Of a stretch of 60,775 nt of DNA, positions 42,728 to 51,058 are shown piece after piece (the stretch's first letter is position 1; every line of letters starts with the position of its first letter). The translations under genes and the position numbers were made by a program. Origin of the DNA: Mycobacterium nebraskense (GTDB taxonomy: Bacteria > Actinomycetota > Actinomycetes > Mycobacteriales > Mycobacteriaceae); assembly GCF_002102255.1 (NCBI RefSeq), contig NZ_LQPH01000051.1, forward strand, positions 1-60,775, in the 5' to 3' direction. Below the pieces are notes generated by a model. It ran no database searches. It saw only the letters and a program-made list of their open reading frames with translations, and was not told the origin of the DNA.

Positions 42728-43924
42728 GTGAGTATCGCGGCATTTCTGGCGGGGGTCGACCGTATCCTGACGCGCGCGCATAACCTGTATCCCGCTGGTG
42801 GGCAGGGCGGCCCGTTTCCGGCCTCGGGTGGTGGCTCGGCTCCTGCGTCACCGGCCGGTGTTGGCGGGTTGCGAACCGGTGTGACGCGGGCCGCCGGCTC
42901 CTATCAGCAGGCGCGGACCAGCGCTGCGGGCCTCGACCAGGAGGTGCAGCAGGCGGCCGAGCAGGGCGGCACGATCGGCGCGCAGGGCCGACTCGGGTCC
43001 GGGGTGATTCGCGACCAGGCCCGCGCTGTGGCCGCGGCCGCCGGTCCGATGGCCCAGTCACCGGCCGGTGCCCGCCTGGTGATGGCCGCGATGGACCAGC
43101 ACCTCACCGCGATGCAGGGCCAGCTGCAAACGACGAAGACCCAAAACCAGGCAGTATCGGCGACCTTGCGGCAGACCGCGGCGGGATACCAAACGCTGTC
43201 CGATGGCGCCAAGGACTCCCCCGCTGACCCGACGATTCGCGCCGCGGGCTGGAAGCCGGGGGACCCGTTGCCGGCCGAGCCGGCCCCGCCGGGGTTGCCG
43301 CCGGTGGCAACGGACCCGCGTAACCCGTTCGTGGGCGATCCTCGTTTCGGATACTGGACCGACTATGTGCCACCGCCGTACACGGGTTCGACGCCGCCTC
43401 CGCCGGCCAAGCAGCACGTGCCCTGGGTGGACGGTCCCGAGGGCGGCCCGACCGGCTTTTACACACCTGGTAGGACCTGGATCGGCGACAATGATGCGCC
43501 GTTCGCCGCCTATGAGCAGCAGTACAAGTTCCGCATCGCTGGTGAGGACCTGACGTCCTACACCCAGGTGGGTCCGGGTGGTCAGATGCAGCGCTGGGTG
43601 GCCTACACCTATGAGGCGCAGGAGTTCCAGAACGTGAAGCTCAACGGGGACATCTGGGTCAAGACGCCGCCAGACGCGAGCACGGGAGGGTTGGGCGGCG
43701 TCAGCACCGGCGGCATCGGAGGGATCTCCATCCCGCCCAAGATTGGGCCGTGGCAGCCCATTACCCCGGCGCAGATCGCGACCCTGTCGGCGGCTAACCC
43801 GACGGTTAAGTACTACATGCCCGATCCGTGCGGGCAACAATTCACATTCGTCAACGGGACAGCTACCGGGGGAAACGCGCCGGGTCCGATCACCCCGAGC
43901 ATCATCGCTGGTCCGCCCGGCTGA
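42728..43924 (+). CDS. DUF4226-type ESX-associated protein (full-length form)
   Basis: 398 residues, GTG start. Helical N-terminal domain (SIAAFLAGVDRILTRAHNLY, SAAGLDQEVQQAAEQGGTIG, SPAGARLVMAAMDQHLTAMQ) paralogous to the gene at 39038-39700, a Pro-rich linker (about 165-235), and a C-terminal domain with aromatic motifs (RFGYWTDYVPPPYTGSTPPP, QMQRWVAYTYEAQEFQNVKL). The DPCGQQFTFVNGTATGG tail has the single Cys. It is divergent from cas12m and its other paralogue. Likely a type VII secreted or surface protein; role unknown. Confidence 0.7.
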   Translation: MSIAAFLAGVDRILTRAHNLYPAGGQGGPFPASGGGSAPASPAGVGGLRTGVTRAAGSYQQARTSAAGLDQEVQQAAEQGGTIGAQGRLGSGVIRDQARAVAAAAGPMAQSPAGARLVMAAMDQHLTAMQGQLQTTKTQNQAVSATLRQTAAGYQTLSDGAKDSPADPTIRAAGWKPGDPLPAEPAPPGLPPVATDPRNPFVGDPRFGYWTDYVPPPYTGSTPPPPAKQHVPWVDGPEGGPTGFYTPGRTWIGDNDAPFAAYEQQYKFRIAGEDLTSYTQVGPGGQMQRWVAYTYEAQEFQNVKLNGDIWVKTPPDASTGGLGGVSTGGIGGISIPPKIGPWQPITPAQIATLSAANPTVKYYMPDPCGQQFTFVNGTATGGNAPGPITPSIIAGPPG

Positions 43925-43990
43925 TGCCCGAGCTGACTCGGCCGGCGGCCCGGGATCTCGAGGCTCTGCCCTAGCCTGTCACACCGGATG

Positions 43991-44209
43991 TCAGGAAACG
44001 AGTTCTCGAGTGCCGAGGTCTTCGCGCAACCGGAACATCACCAACGCTTTGGCGTCCTTGAAGCCCTGGCTGCGGGCCGCCTCGTCCAGCTTGGCTCGCG
44101 CCTGTGCAGTCATTCGCATTGTGAATTGGGCAGACATCCTGCGGTTTTCTGAGCCCCTGCGGCTCTTGCGCCGTGGCGTCAAATCGCTTGCGCTTGCCTG
44201 CTCTGCCAC
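43991..44209 (-). CDS. Small DNA-binding-like protein (RHH/CopG-type)
   Basis: 72 residues from the GTG at 44209, chosen for the AGGAGG 9 nt upstream. N-terminus basic (LTPRRKSRRGSENRR), followed by SAQFTMRMTAQARAKLDEAA and KDAKALVMFRLREDLG, which looks like the beta strand and helices of a ribbon-helix-helix dimer. Possible regulator or antitoxin; no toxin partner is adjacent. It is divergent from an HTH protein across a perfect palindrome. Confidence 0.6.
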   Translation of the reverse strand: MAEQASASDLTPRRKSRRGSENRRMSAQFTMRMTAQARAKLDEAARSQGFKDAKALVMFRLREDLGTRELVS

Positions 44210-44289
44210 CTGACCCGCCCTCCTGAGGCTGTGACGTGCTCTTTTGCATCTATTAAGTGCATTAGTGCCATTGTATGCCCTCATGCGCC

Positions 44290-44311
44290 GTTGCGCGGTA
44301 TTCCGCGCAAC
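44290..44311. promoter_or_regulatory. Perfect 9-bp inverted repeat in a divergent promoter
   Basis: GTTGCGCGG and CCGCGCAAC flank TATT. The inner 16 bp, GCGCGGTATTCCGCGC, recurs as GCGCGGTTTTCCGCGC at 50792-50807 in front of the DUF2637 gene, so this is likely a shared operator of a plasmid regulator. Confidence 0.65.
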
Positions 44312-44433
44312 GAGTGTCGGGCTATCGGCATGTACTTGATAAGGACATTCCAGCAGATTAACGGCAATGTGTGGCGACGTGCACGGGAGTACACTAAGGC
44401 CGTTGCAGGTGCGTCGCTGGAAGGACTCGCTTC

Positions 44434-45024
44434 ATGGTGATGGGAGGTCATCCGCAGCGCGGCAGGCCCATCACCGGCGTCCCGCAAGCGGCCCGGATGC
44501 TGGGCCGCGATGTTCGCACCGTGCGGCGGATGATTGAGTCGGGCGAGCTTGAGGGCGGCGCCTCGCTCGCTCATAAGCGCCGCCAGTGGTTCGTCTACAC
44601 AGACCAACCTCTACTCCAGACGCAGGGGCGAGCGCCGGCCGCAAGACCAGAGCACGGCGAAATTGCGGCCCTGCGAGCCGAAAACGCCGACCTACGTGCC
44701 CGGGCGATGGCAGCCGAAGAGGGCGAGCGACTTCTGCTTGCTGGGCAAGCGACTTTGCGGGATGCGTTGAGGCAAAGTCAGTCCACGCTGGCTGCTGTGA
44801 TGGCCGCTAATGAGAACATGCTTCGCGGGGCCGACGGTTATCGGATGGCAGCGGATGGTTACCGCGGTGCGGCCGATGAATTCCGCCAGGGCGCTGCCGG
44901 GTACGTCGAGGTGGTCAAGCAGGCACAGGCCACAATCGGGATGTTGGAAAACGTTCTTGAGAGCTATAGCGACACAATCTCTCAGCACATCACCCCCGGC
45001 CATGCAGGCGCTTTGAACACCTAA
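44434..45024 (+). CDS. HTH protein with long coiled coil
   Basis: 196 residues. The N-terminal domain is excisionase/MerR-like (ITGVPQAARMLGRDVRTVRR, MIESGELEGG). Residues ~70-110 form a coiled coil (IAALRAENADLRARAMAAEE) and the rest is helical with the repeat GADGYRMAADGYRGAADEFR. This architecture is typical of plasmid and phage DNA-binding or segregation accessory proteins. GTG/ATG choices at 44434 or 44440 are equivalent. Confidence 0.7.
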   Translation: MVMGGHPQRGRPITGVPQAARMLGRDVRTVRRMIESGELEGGASLAHKRRQWFVYTDQPLLQTQGRAPAARPEHGEIAALRAENADLRARAMAAEEGERLLLAGQATLRDALRQSQSTLAAVMAANENMLRGADGYRMAADGYRGAADEFRQGAAGYVEVVKQAQATIGMLENVLESYSDTISQHITPGHAGALNT

Positions 45025-46311
45025 GCCACGTTGTGCCGCGCTGACAAGAATGCAGGGCCCCTCCCCCATTGGCGATCGTTGTTGGCGTCCCGTGGCCGAT
45101 TAGCGCCTCGTTCCTGCGTCCAACGGCAAAACGGGCGCTCGTCATTTCGTCACTGTGACGCGTTCGGGTGGGCGTCCTGCGACGCCCATCTCCGTACTGC
45201 TTTCAATATCGTGTCGGGCTGTCTTCTCGGTATCCTTCCGCAGGTGGCGACACTCGTGGCCCGGCGCAGCGTTCGCGCCAGAGCACGCCACCCGCTGCGC
45301 AGTACCGGAGCTGGTCTGCTCAGCCGCTGGGATCAGGCCGCGGCGCCACGTCGCGTCGACTGTCTGCGTTCGCATCTCAGTCCCAGTATGGCGAGGCACC
45401 CGCGTTCAGGTGACGAGCACCGTTCGTTTCTTCACTGAGTGTTCTGCCTCGCCCTCCGTGGGAATGAGTGCCTGCGCGACCACTTCGGCGCGGGTGTGCT
45501 AAACAATTGCCCGTATTCGGCGTCCAGGGTTGAGCTGACGCTGGTGGCCGCAATTGCGGTCTGGATCGTCTAGGCAGTTCGTGCTCAGGTAAGCATAGGC
45601 GCCGCCTTCCTGGCGTTGTGGGATACCTTCGGCACCGCTTCGGCACCCATGTGTAGCGCAATGTACGTACGAGCGGTGGCCTTATGCATAGGCCTCAGCG
45701 GATGCAACCAAGCTGCAAGGCGCGGGTAGGAATCCTGGGCCCGACAGCGGCCACAGCGGTCGCGCGTGTATGGCGAGACGCGTAGGTGCACAGTCATTGC
45801 GCCATCTGCCCGTGGGCGGTGGGCATGGTATTGCCCTAGGTATGCGTCTAGGTATTGGTGACAACCTTCTTCTAGGTATGCGGCGCAGGTCCGATACGCC
45901 CTGTGTGATGGGTCTTTACGGACGTTTGAAAGGGCAGGCCTAGCGCCAATGGGGGCGGTGGTGCACTGGGTGCGGAGGCGGGGGTGAGCTGAACCGACAC
46001 TCTTTCTGTATGCAGGACTACTGCCATGCGACTGGTGCTCGCCCTGTCGCTCGACGCGAAGTGCCCCAGGGTGGCCGTGACGTGATGTGCGCCTGCATGC
46101 GGCGTCGGGCGTGTTGTGGCGACGTCGGCATACCGGCAGGTGCAAGGCCTTGCGGCGAGCCTTCTTTGTGGCTGGGCGCGTCGCGCATCGGCGCGCCGGG
46201 TTGTTGCCACTACACTTCGTGAACCATGACCAGTCACACGTTGCGGCGGTCGGCGCCAGGTGTCGCCGCGGGCGCCGGTGCGCCGCGAATTCAGCTGCAA
46301 GCTGCGCTGTC
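45025..46311. other. 1.29-kb gene-poor region upstream of parA (origin/centromere candidate)
   Basis: No frame here is convincing. It contains three copies of CTAGGTAT at 45836-45880 and palindromic pieces such as TATGCATA within GGCCTTATGCATAGGCC (about 45679-45695). Being next to parA and 1.6 kb from rep, it is the natural place for a centromere (parS-like) or origin. Confidence 0.4.
45836..45880 (+). repeat. CTAGGTAT short direct repeats
   Basis: CTAGGTATG (45836-45844), CTAGGTATT (45848-45856) and CTAGGTATG (45872-45880), all in the same orientation, with starts 12 and 24 bp apart, i.e. on the same face of the helix. Plausible iterons or ParB-type binding sites. Confidence 0.5.
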
Positions 46312-47280
46312 ATGACCGACAGCATACTGACCGTGGACGAGCCGAAGGTGACGATCAACTGGGCGCGTCTCGGGCATGTTTACGTCGTGGGGAACGGTAA
46401 AGGCGGGGTGGGTAAGACGACGACGGCCGCGCATTTGGCTGCGTTGGTTGCCTCAGATGGTGCTCGTGTGTTGCTCGTCGACCTCAATGGGCAGGGCAAC
46501 ATCGCTCAGGTATTGGGGTTTGCGAACACGAGCGTCGACGATAAGGGACGGAACCTTTTTTCGGCGGTGACCGCAGGTGTGCGGCTGGCGCCGATACCGG
46601 ATGTCAGGCCGAACCTGGACGTGGTTCCCGGGGGGAGTTTCGTCCGGCGTATCTCGACGACGTTGGCTGCCGAGATGGGTACTTCGCGCGATAACGGGGT
46701 GCTGTTGGCGTTGGCCGATGCGTTGCAGAGCGTGGCTTCCCAGTACCAACTCATCATCATTGACTCGCCACCGGAAAACCCGCTTCTTCTTCAGCTTGCG
46801 TTGTGTGCGGCTCGCTGGGTCATCGTGCCGATGAAGACTGATGGCACCTCGCGAGCGGGGTTGCGTGAATTGGCCAGCGACATTCGTGCGATACGTGACC
46901 ACAATCCCTTCCTCGTCCTGCTTGCCGTGTTCGTGTTCGCTTCGGGCACCAAGGCGACCAATATTCGGCGTGAGCTCACCGAGCAGGTCGCCCAGGATCT
47001 GGGCGCCAATAGCGATTTGATGTTGAAAAGCTTTGTCCGCCAGGCCGAGGCCGTCGCTCGCGACATCATCAAGTTCGGCCGCCTTGCCCACGAGCTCGAG
47101 CAGGAGATACCCAACAATCCCAAGCATTGGGAGTTACGTCGAGGGACAGCCAGGGGGGCTACCGTCGTTAGTAGTACCGCTCGGCCGGTGGCTGAAGATT
47201 TCGCCAAACTTGCGGCCGAGATACTCAGCCGTGCTGCCCGTAAGCGGGAACAGATGATCGAAGAAGGAGTGTGGCCGTGA
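46312..47280 (+). CDS. parA: ParA-family partition ATPase
   Basis: 322 residues from the ATG at 46312 (the frame is open further upstream but that region looks noncoding). The deviant Walker A box is GNGKGGVGKTTTAAHLA (residues 28-44), Walker A' VLLVDLNGQGN and Walker B LIIIDSPPENP. C-terminal region has FGRLAHELEQEIPNNPKHWE. ParA drives plasmid segregation by ATP-dependent nucleoid binding, together with a centromere-binding protein; the next gene, overlapping by GTGA, fills that role. Confidence 0.9.
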   Translation: MTDSILTVDEPKVTINWARLGHVYVVGNGKGGVGKTTTAAHLAALVASDGARVLLVDLNGQGNIAQVLGFANTSVDDKGRNLFSAVTAGVRLAPIPDVRPNLDVVPGGSFVRRISTTLAAEMGTSRDNGVLLALADALQSVASQYQLIIIDSPPENPLLLQLALCAARWVIVPMKTDGTSRAGLRELASDIRAIRDHNPFLVLLAVFVFASGTKATNIRRELTEQVAQDLGANSDLMLKSFVRQAEAVARDIIKFGRLAHELEQEIPNNPKHWELRRGTARGATVVSSTARPVAEDFAKLAAEILSRAARKREQMIEEGVWP

Positions 47281-47894
47281 GCAACCTAAGACAGCAGGAT
47301 CTTCCGGCAGAGGACCTTTCTGACCTCGGTGCGCCGGCGGCTCGGGGATCGGGGTTGTCTGGGCTGCTCTCGCAGAGCGCGGGCGAGGCGCCCGCCGCAG
47401 CCCCTCAGCCACGACGCGCGTGGGAGCCCGATGCCGAACACGATGCGGTGGATGCCGGTGCGACTGCGGTGGCCGCCCCCCGCCGGCCCCGCCGGCCCGG
47501 GCGGCCGCGTACGCGCACCAAGCCTGTTACTGCGGTGTATGTCAGTCCGGGTGTCAAACAGCGCTTTGAGGCCTATCGGCACAAGCAGAAGGCGACGAAT
47601 CTTCAGGTGGTTTTGGAAGCCATCAGTAGCAAGCACCATGAGCTGGCCGACATCATCAAGCAGTCGGCGTTCAGTACTGCACCGGTGAATCCTTTGTTTC
47701 CGGCCGATCCGTCGGCGGTGCGCTATGTCGGGGGAGGCAGCGTGCAGATTGGTTTCAGCGCTACACCTGAGCAAGAACAGGTACTTGACCGTATCGGCGC
47801 GGAGTTGGGTTTCGAGACCCGAAGCACCTGGATTGCTCCGGTGCTCAACGCGTTTTTGCCGGGTCGCAAAGACGGTGCGCCCGACCGCGGCTGA
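47277..47894 (+). CDS. ParA partner, putative centromere-binding protein
   Basis: 205 residues from the GTG at 47277 overlapping the parA stop; AAGGAG lies 7 nt upstream. The N-terminal ~85 residues are disordered and Ala/Pro/Arg-rich (APRRPRRPGRPRTRTKP). Then TAVYVSPGVKQRFEAYRHKQ and TNLQVVLEAISSKHHELADI form a ribbon-helix-helix-like unit, with a C-terminal domain SVQIGFSATPEQEQVLDRIG. It lacks ParB nuclease motifs, so it is a type Ib-like or atypical ParB analogue by position. Confidence 0.7.
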   Translation: MSNLRQQDLPAEDLSDLGAPAARGSGLSGLLSQSAGEAPAAAPQPRRAWEPDAEHDAVDAGATAVAAPRRPRRPGRPRTRTKPVTAVYVSPGVKQRFEAYRHKQKATNLQVVLEAISSKHHELADIIKQSAFSTAPVNPLFPADPSAVRYVGGGSVQIGFSATPEQEQVLDRIGAELGFETRSTWIAPVLNAFLPGRKDGAPDRG

Positions 47895-47901
47895 TGGGAC
47901 T

Positions 47902-49800
47902 CTAACCACCGCAGGCGGTCAGTACCCGGGCGCCGACCAAATCGACGAGCAATTCGATTGCCCGAGTTTCCTCGTCGATCGGGGGCGGTCCTGTGGCCAG
48001 CACGGCGCTGAGGTATTCCTCGTGGTGCCTATCGAACGCCTGGGCCAGCGTGAGGTCGGGGCCAGCCAGGCGATGTTGGGTGCTGGACTGGTCGTGTAGC
48101 TGCTCGCGGCTGAGTAACCAGGTGTGCCAGCTGGCGCGTTCTTGCTGGTGTCGGCGGGCGCGCTGGTTTTGTTGGTCCTCGAGGTGGTGGGCGGCGGCGA
48201 CGTCGTCCAACGTTGTCGGGCCGGCGCTAAGGCGGCCACGATGCTGGGTAATCAGACCGGCGATTCGTAGGGCTGCGAGAGTCTCATAGCCCGTGGTGAT
48301 GGCCGTGTGTGCCGCGGCGAACACGTCGCGGGGGCGTTGGATGTGCTGGTGCACGATCAGCTCGTAGATGCGCCGGTGACGGTGCCCGATGACCTTCCAG
48401 GCCAGGTGGACACCTTCGACTCGGATCGCCGCGACCGTCTCGCGGGCGACGCCCATCTGGTTCTGCTGGGTCAGCGCGTAGTAGTCGGGTTCATGTCCTT
48501 GTGCGATGCGCGTGCGCACCAGCGGTGAGCCCGGCAAGTCACGGGTTTTTCGGAGGAACTCCCAAACCGTCGTCTCACTGAGCAGTCCTGTGGCTAGCGA
48601 TAGCGCTCGTCCGCCCACGCCTACCACGGGGACTCCGTTGATCACCTCTCCGGCCCGCACAGCATGTATCGCCAGGGCTTGGTAGACGGCCGCACCGATC
48701 CACCGGTAGCGGTGGCCGGGGAATTGCGCTTCCACCCAAGCCACTGCGTTGGCCAGCCACTCGCGATGCAGCTGTGGTCCCGCTGTGGTCCCCCCTGTGT
48801 GTACTTGTTCTTGTGCGCGGACTGGTCGGAAAAAGCTGCTGTTGGTGGCGGCCCAGGTCAGGGCTTTGCGCCAGTCGCGTTGCAGGGCTTTCTCGGCTCC
48901 GGCGCCATAGCGGGTGTAGGCGGTGGCCAGTCCGGTGTGCCAGGGGCGTCCTGGGGCCATGAGGGCCTGTACAGCGGCCAGGGTGTGGCCGTGTAATGCG
49001 GCGTGGGCCAGGACGGATTGGCGCGCTTCGGAGTGGCTTCGCCACGTCCGGTCGGCGGGTAGTTGGCCGGTGGTGGCGTAGGTGGTGATGCGGGTGGGCA
49101 GTGCGGTGTCGCGGGTGTATTCGGGGCGTAGTCGTTCGCGGGCGCCGCTGCCGGTGGTGGCGTCGCTGGGTGTCGAGATCGGTTTGGTGGTGGGCGATGG
49201 GCTAAGGGCGCCGAGCAGAACGTTGAGACGGGGGAGCAGGGCGGGGTCAGAGCGTGTGGTGAATGCGTCGATCGCGGTGGCTAAGGGGCCGTCGAGGATG
49301 CGGTGGCCGCCTTCGCGGCAGGGGGAGCCGGGGACGGTGATGCACCCGGTGCGGGTGTTGGCCATCGGGGTTTTGTCCAGGCTGGGTAGTCGGGCTTGCA
49401 GGAGCCGCATGAGGGGGTTGACTTCGGCGGTGGTGGCGGCGGTGCCGATGGCCAGCGGCACGATGATGTGGCGGCCGCCGCTAGTTGAGCGGTCGGTGAT
49501 AGCGACCCCGCCGGCATCGGTGATCCAGCTCAGGGCGCGAGCGAAGTCTGCGTCGACGACCTGTTGGCTGTGGTGTTTGGTGTCGAAGTCCAGTGCGAGG
49601 ACCTGGGTGCGGTGGTGTGAGTAGAGCAGGACCGCGGCCGGCACGGTGGGCAGGCGGCTGGTGAGGTTTTTGGTGCGGTCGAATTTGTTGGTGGTGGGGT
49701 CCCAGACGCGGATTGTGGGTCGGGCGGCGATGAGGGGGGCCAGTGCTTTCCAGGTGGCGGCGGGGCTGGCGGGAAGCGACGTGGCCGGGTTGGGGGACAT
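47902..49800 (-). CDS. Plasmid replication protein with primase-polymerase-like domain
   Basis: 632 residues. An AEP/PrimPol-like N-terminal domain is suggested by VLALDFDTKHHS (catalytic-type D71-x-D73) and DRSTSGGRHIIVPLA (S-G-G-R-H, His111), the geometry of archaeo-eukaryotic primases. The C-terminal ~300 residues are helical with winged-helix-like segments (TVWEFLRKTRDLPGSPLVRT, TGYETLAALRIAGLITQHRG) suited to origin binding. It converges on the parA operon with a 7-bp gap and follows the WhiB-HNH gene by 4 bp, so it is co-transcribed with it. Most likely the replication initiator. Confidence 0.75.
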   Translation of the reverse strand: MSPNPATSLPASPAATWKALAPLIAARPTIRVWDPTTNKFDRTKNLTSRLPTVPAAVLLYSHHRTQVLALDFDTKHHSQQVVDADFARALSWITDAGGVAITDRSTSGGRHIIVPLAIGTAATTAEVNPLMRLLQARLPSLDKTPMANTRTGCITVPGSPCREGGHRILDGPLATAIDAFTTRSDPALLPRLNVLLGALSPSPTTKPISTPSDATTGSGARERLRPEYTRDTALPTRITTYATTGQLPADRTWRSHSEARQSVLAHAALHGHTLAAVQALMAPGRPWHTGLATAYTRYGAGAEKALQRDWRKALTWAATNSSFFRPVRAQEQVHTGGTTAGPQLHREWLANAVAWVEAQFPGHRYRWIGAAVYQALAIHAVRAGEVINGVPVVGVGGRALSLATGLLSETTVWEFLRKTRDLPGSPLVRTRIAQGHEPDYYALTQQNQMGVARETVAAIRVEGVHLAWKVIGHRHRRIYELIVHQHIQRPRDVFAAAHTAITTGYETLAALRIAGLITQHRGRLSAGPTTLDDVAAAHHLEDQQNQRARRHQQERASWHTWLLSREQLHDQSSTQHRLAGPDLTLAQAFDRHHEEYLSAVLATGPPPIDEETRAIELLVDLVGARVLTACGG

Positions 49801-49804
49801 GGCG

Positions 49805-50518
49805 TTAGGAGGCGTGGTGGGTCACGGTGAGGTCAGTGGTGTCGTGCAGGTGGCCGTGGGTGTCGAGGAAGACCCACCGGTGCTGGCGCCACAACATGGG
49901 TGTCGTGCTGGTGGTGCTGCGTGGGTCGACGAGGTATCCCAGGTCGAGCGCGGTGGGTATGTCGGTGTGTTCGATGAGGTCGATGCAGTTGCGGCAGGCT
50001 GCGATCGCGTCGGCGGGACTTCCTAGGGTGTGTGGGTGTGCGCGGCGGCGCCGGGAGAAGATCGCGGCCTGTTCGTATGTGCATGCGGGAGCCATAATTT
50101 CGCAGTGGCCGCTGGCGCGGGCGGTGATTTGTTGGGCGATGGCCGGCGCCGGTGCGGCGATGAGCAGTTTTCTGACTCGGACACGTCGGCCCGGGCGCGC
50201 TGCGCGGGTGGCGGCCGGCACGGCGGCCGGTGGTGTGACCGGTTGGAGGTCAAGCGATTTCGTGTCGGGCGGGGGCTGGGCGGGCAGGCCCAGCAGGTGC
50301 CTTTTGGCGGGAAAGTCGCCGTCAATCCAGACTCCGGCCCACATGCCGTAGGAGGGTTGACGGTGCAGTGCAGATTCGGTGCAGGGCTGCAGGGTTGGGC
50401 AGTTGAGGCATTGCTGGCGGGTATAGGTGCGCCGCTTGGCGTCAAACCAGTCGCCAGGGTGTTGCAGGCAGGACGCGACTCGTCCGGTGCTGGCGGTGTC
50501 GTCATGCTTGTGGTTCAC
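49805..50518 (-). CDS. WhiB-like protein fused to an HNH-like zinc domain
   Basis: 237 residues, GTG start. The N-terminal WhiB region has four Cys for an Fe-S cluster (C17, then CLNCPTLQPC with C37, C40, C46) and the turn GMWAGVW. A Pro/Arg-rich linker leads to CEIMAPACTYEQAAIFSRRR (C139, C146) and AACRNCIDLIEH (C175, C178), a Cys4 HNH-like zinc fold without an obvious catalytic HNH triad. First gene of the operon that includes rep, so it may be the redox-sensitive regulator of replication. Confidence 0.8.
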   Translation of the reverse strand: MNHKHDDTASTGRVASCLQHPGDWFDAKRRTYTRQQCLNCPTLQPCTESALHRQPSYGMWAGVWIDGDFPAKRHLLGLPAQPPPDTKSLDLQPVTPPAAVPAATRAARPGRRVRVRKLLIAAPAPAIAQQITARASGHCEIMAPACTYEQAAIFSRRRRAHPHTLGSPADAIAACRNCIDLIEHTDIPTALDLGYLVDPRSTTSTTPMLWRQHRWVFLDTHGHLHDTTDLTVTHHAS

Positions 50519-50536
50519 GAGGGTGTCCTCTATCGT

Positions 50537-50630
50537 GAAACCAGCCCGGTGAAGGCTTGGTTTCTGGTTTCAGAGGCCATTGACCGGAGTTGGTGTCTCC
50601 GGTCGCAGTTGTCCCCGCTTCGGCGGGGAC
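50537..50630 (+). ncRNA. Three-hairpin RNA candidate in the rep operon leader
   Basis: Three consecutive perfect 8-bp stems: GAAACCAG/CTGGTTTC (50537-50571), GACCGGAG/CTCCGGTC (50582-50604, 7-nt loop) and GTCCCCGC/GCGGGGAC around TTCG (50611-50630) followed by TTCT. The last reads as a C(UUCG)G tetraloop on the plus strand, which would be antisense to the whiB-rep leader. A weak TTGTGG/TATCGT pair (50509, 50531) could promote it. Confidence 0.45.
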
Positions 50631-50791
50631 TTCTGCGTTAAGGGCCGTATCAAGTTGTGTGTTGACCTGTGGTGTCCGTCAACGCGTTTGGGTGAAGGTG
50701 TGGGGCGCGGTCTCCTCGTTCATCTGGGTGGTTGGGGCTTCTGGTGGGACCAGAGTGACACGAGTCGGCATCGATGTTCGGCCGACACGCC

Positions 50792-50807
50792 GCGCGGTTT
50801 TCCGCGC
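50792..50807. promoter_or_regulatory. Palindrome shared with the 44.3-kb promoter
   Basis: GCGCGGTTTTCCGCGC, the same palindrome as in the divergent promoter at 44293-44308 with one central difference. It lies about 250 bp upstream of the DUF2637 gene and 275 bp upstream of the whiB-rep operon on the other side. Confidence 0.55.
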
Positions 50808-51058
50808 AGGCACCACAGTAAGCAGCTTCAGCACCCTTACGCCGCACCCGCGGGAAGTTTTTTTGCCAATCTCCACGCCGGGGCTTTTGGCGCTCGCAAA
50901 TCGGTGACCGCCGACCGACGCGTAAGGGCGAGCGGGGTTGTAAGTTCGGCTTGAGCCCACCTGGTCGGGGTCTCAACGGGACTGCAGCGCTGCTGTTCTG
51001 GCGTGCGGCACAGCCCAGTTGTGTGCCGTTATTCTTTGCCTGCGAAGGGATTCCGCGA

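Noticed and set aside
45585..46358. 257-codon minus-strand ORF before parA
   Set aside because: Arg/His/Pro-rich, low-complexity translation typical of an antisense frame in high-GC DNA; no start signal.
50527..50636. tRNA or riboswitch in the rep leader
   Set aside because: The three stems do not fold as a cloverleaf and match no riboswitch consensus that I know; kept as an antisense/regulatory RNA candidate instead.
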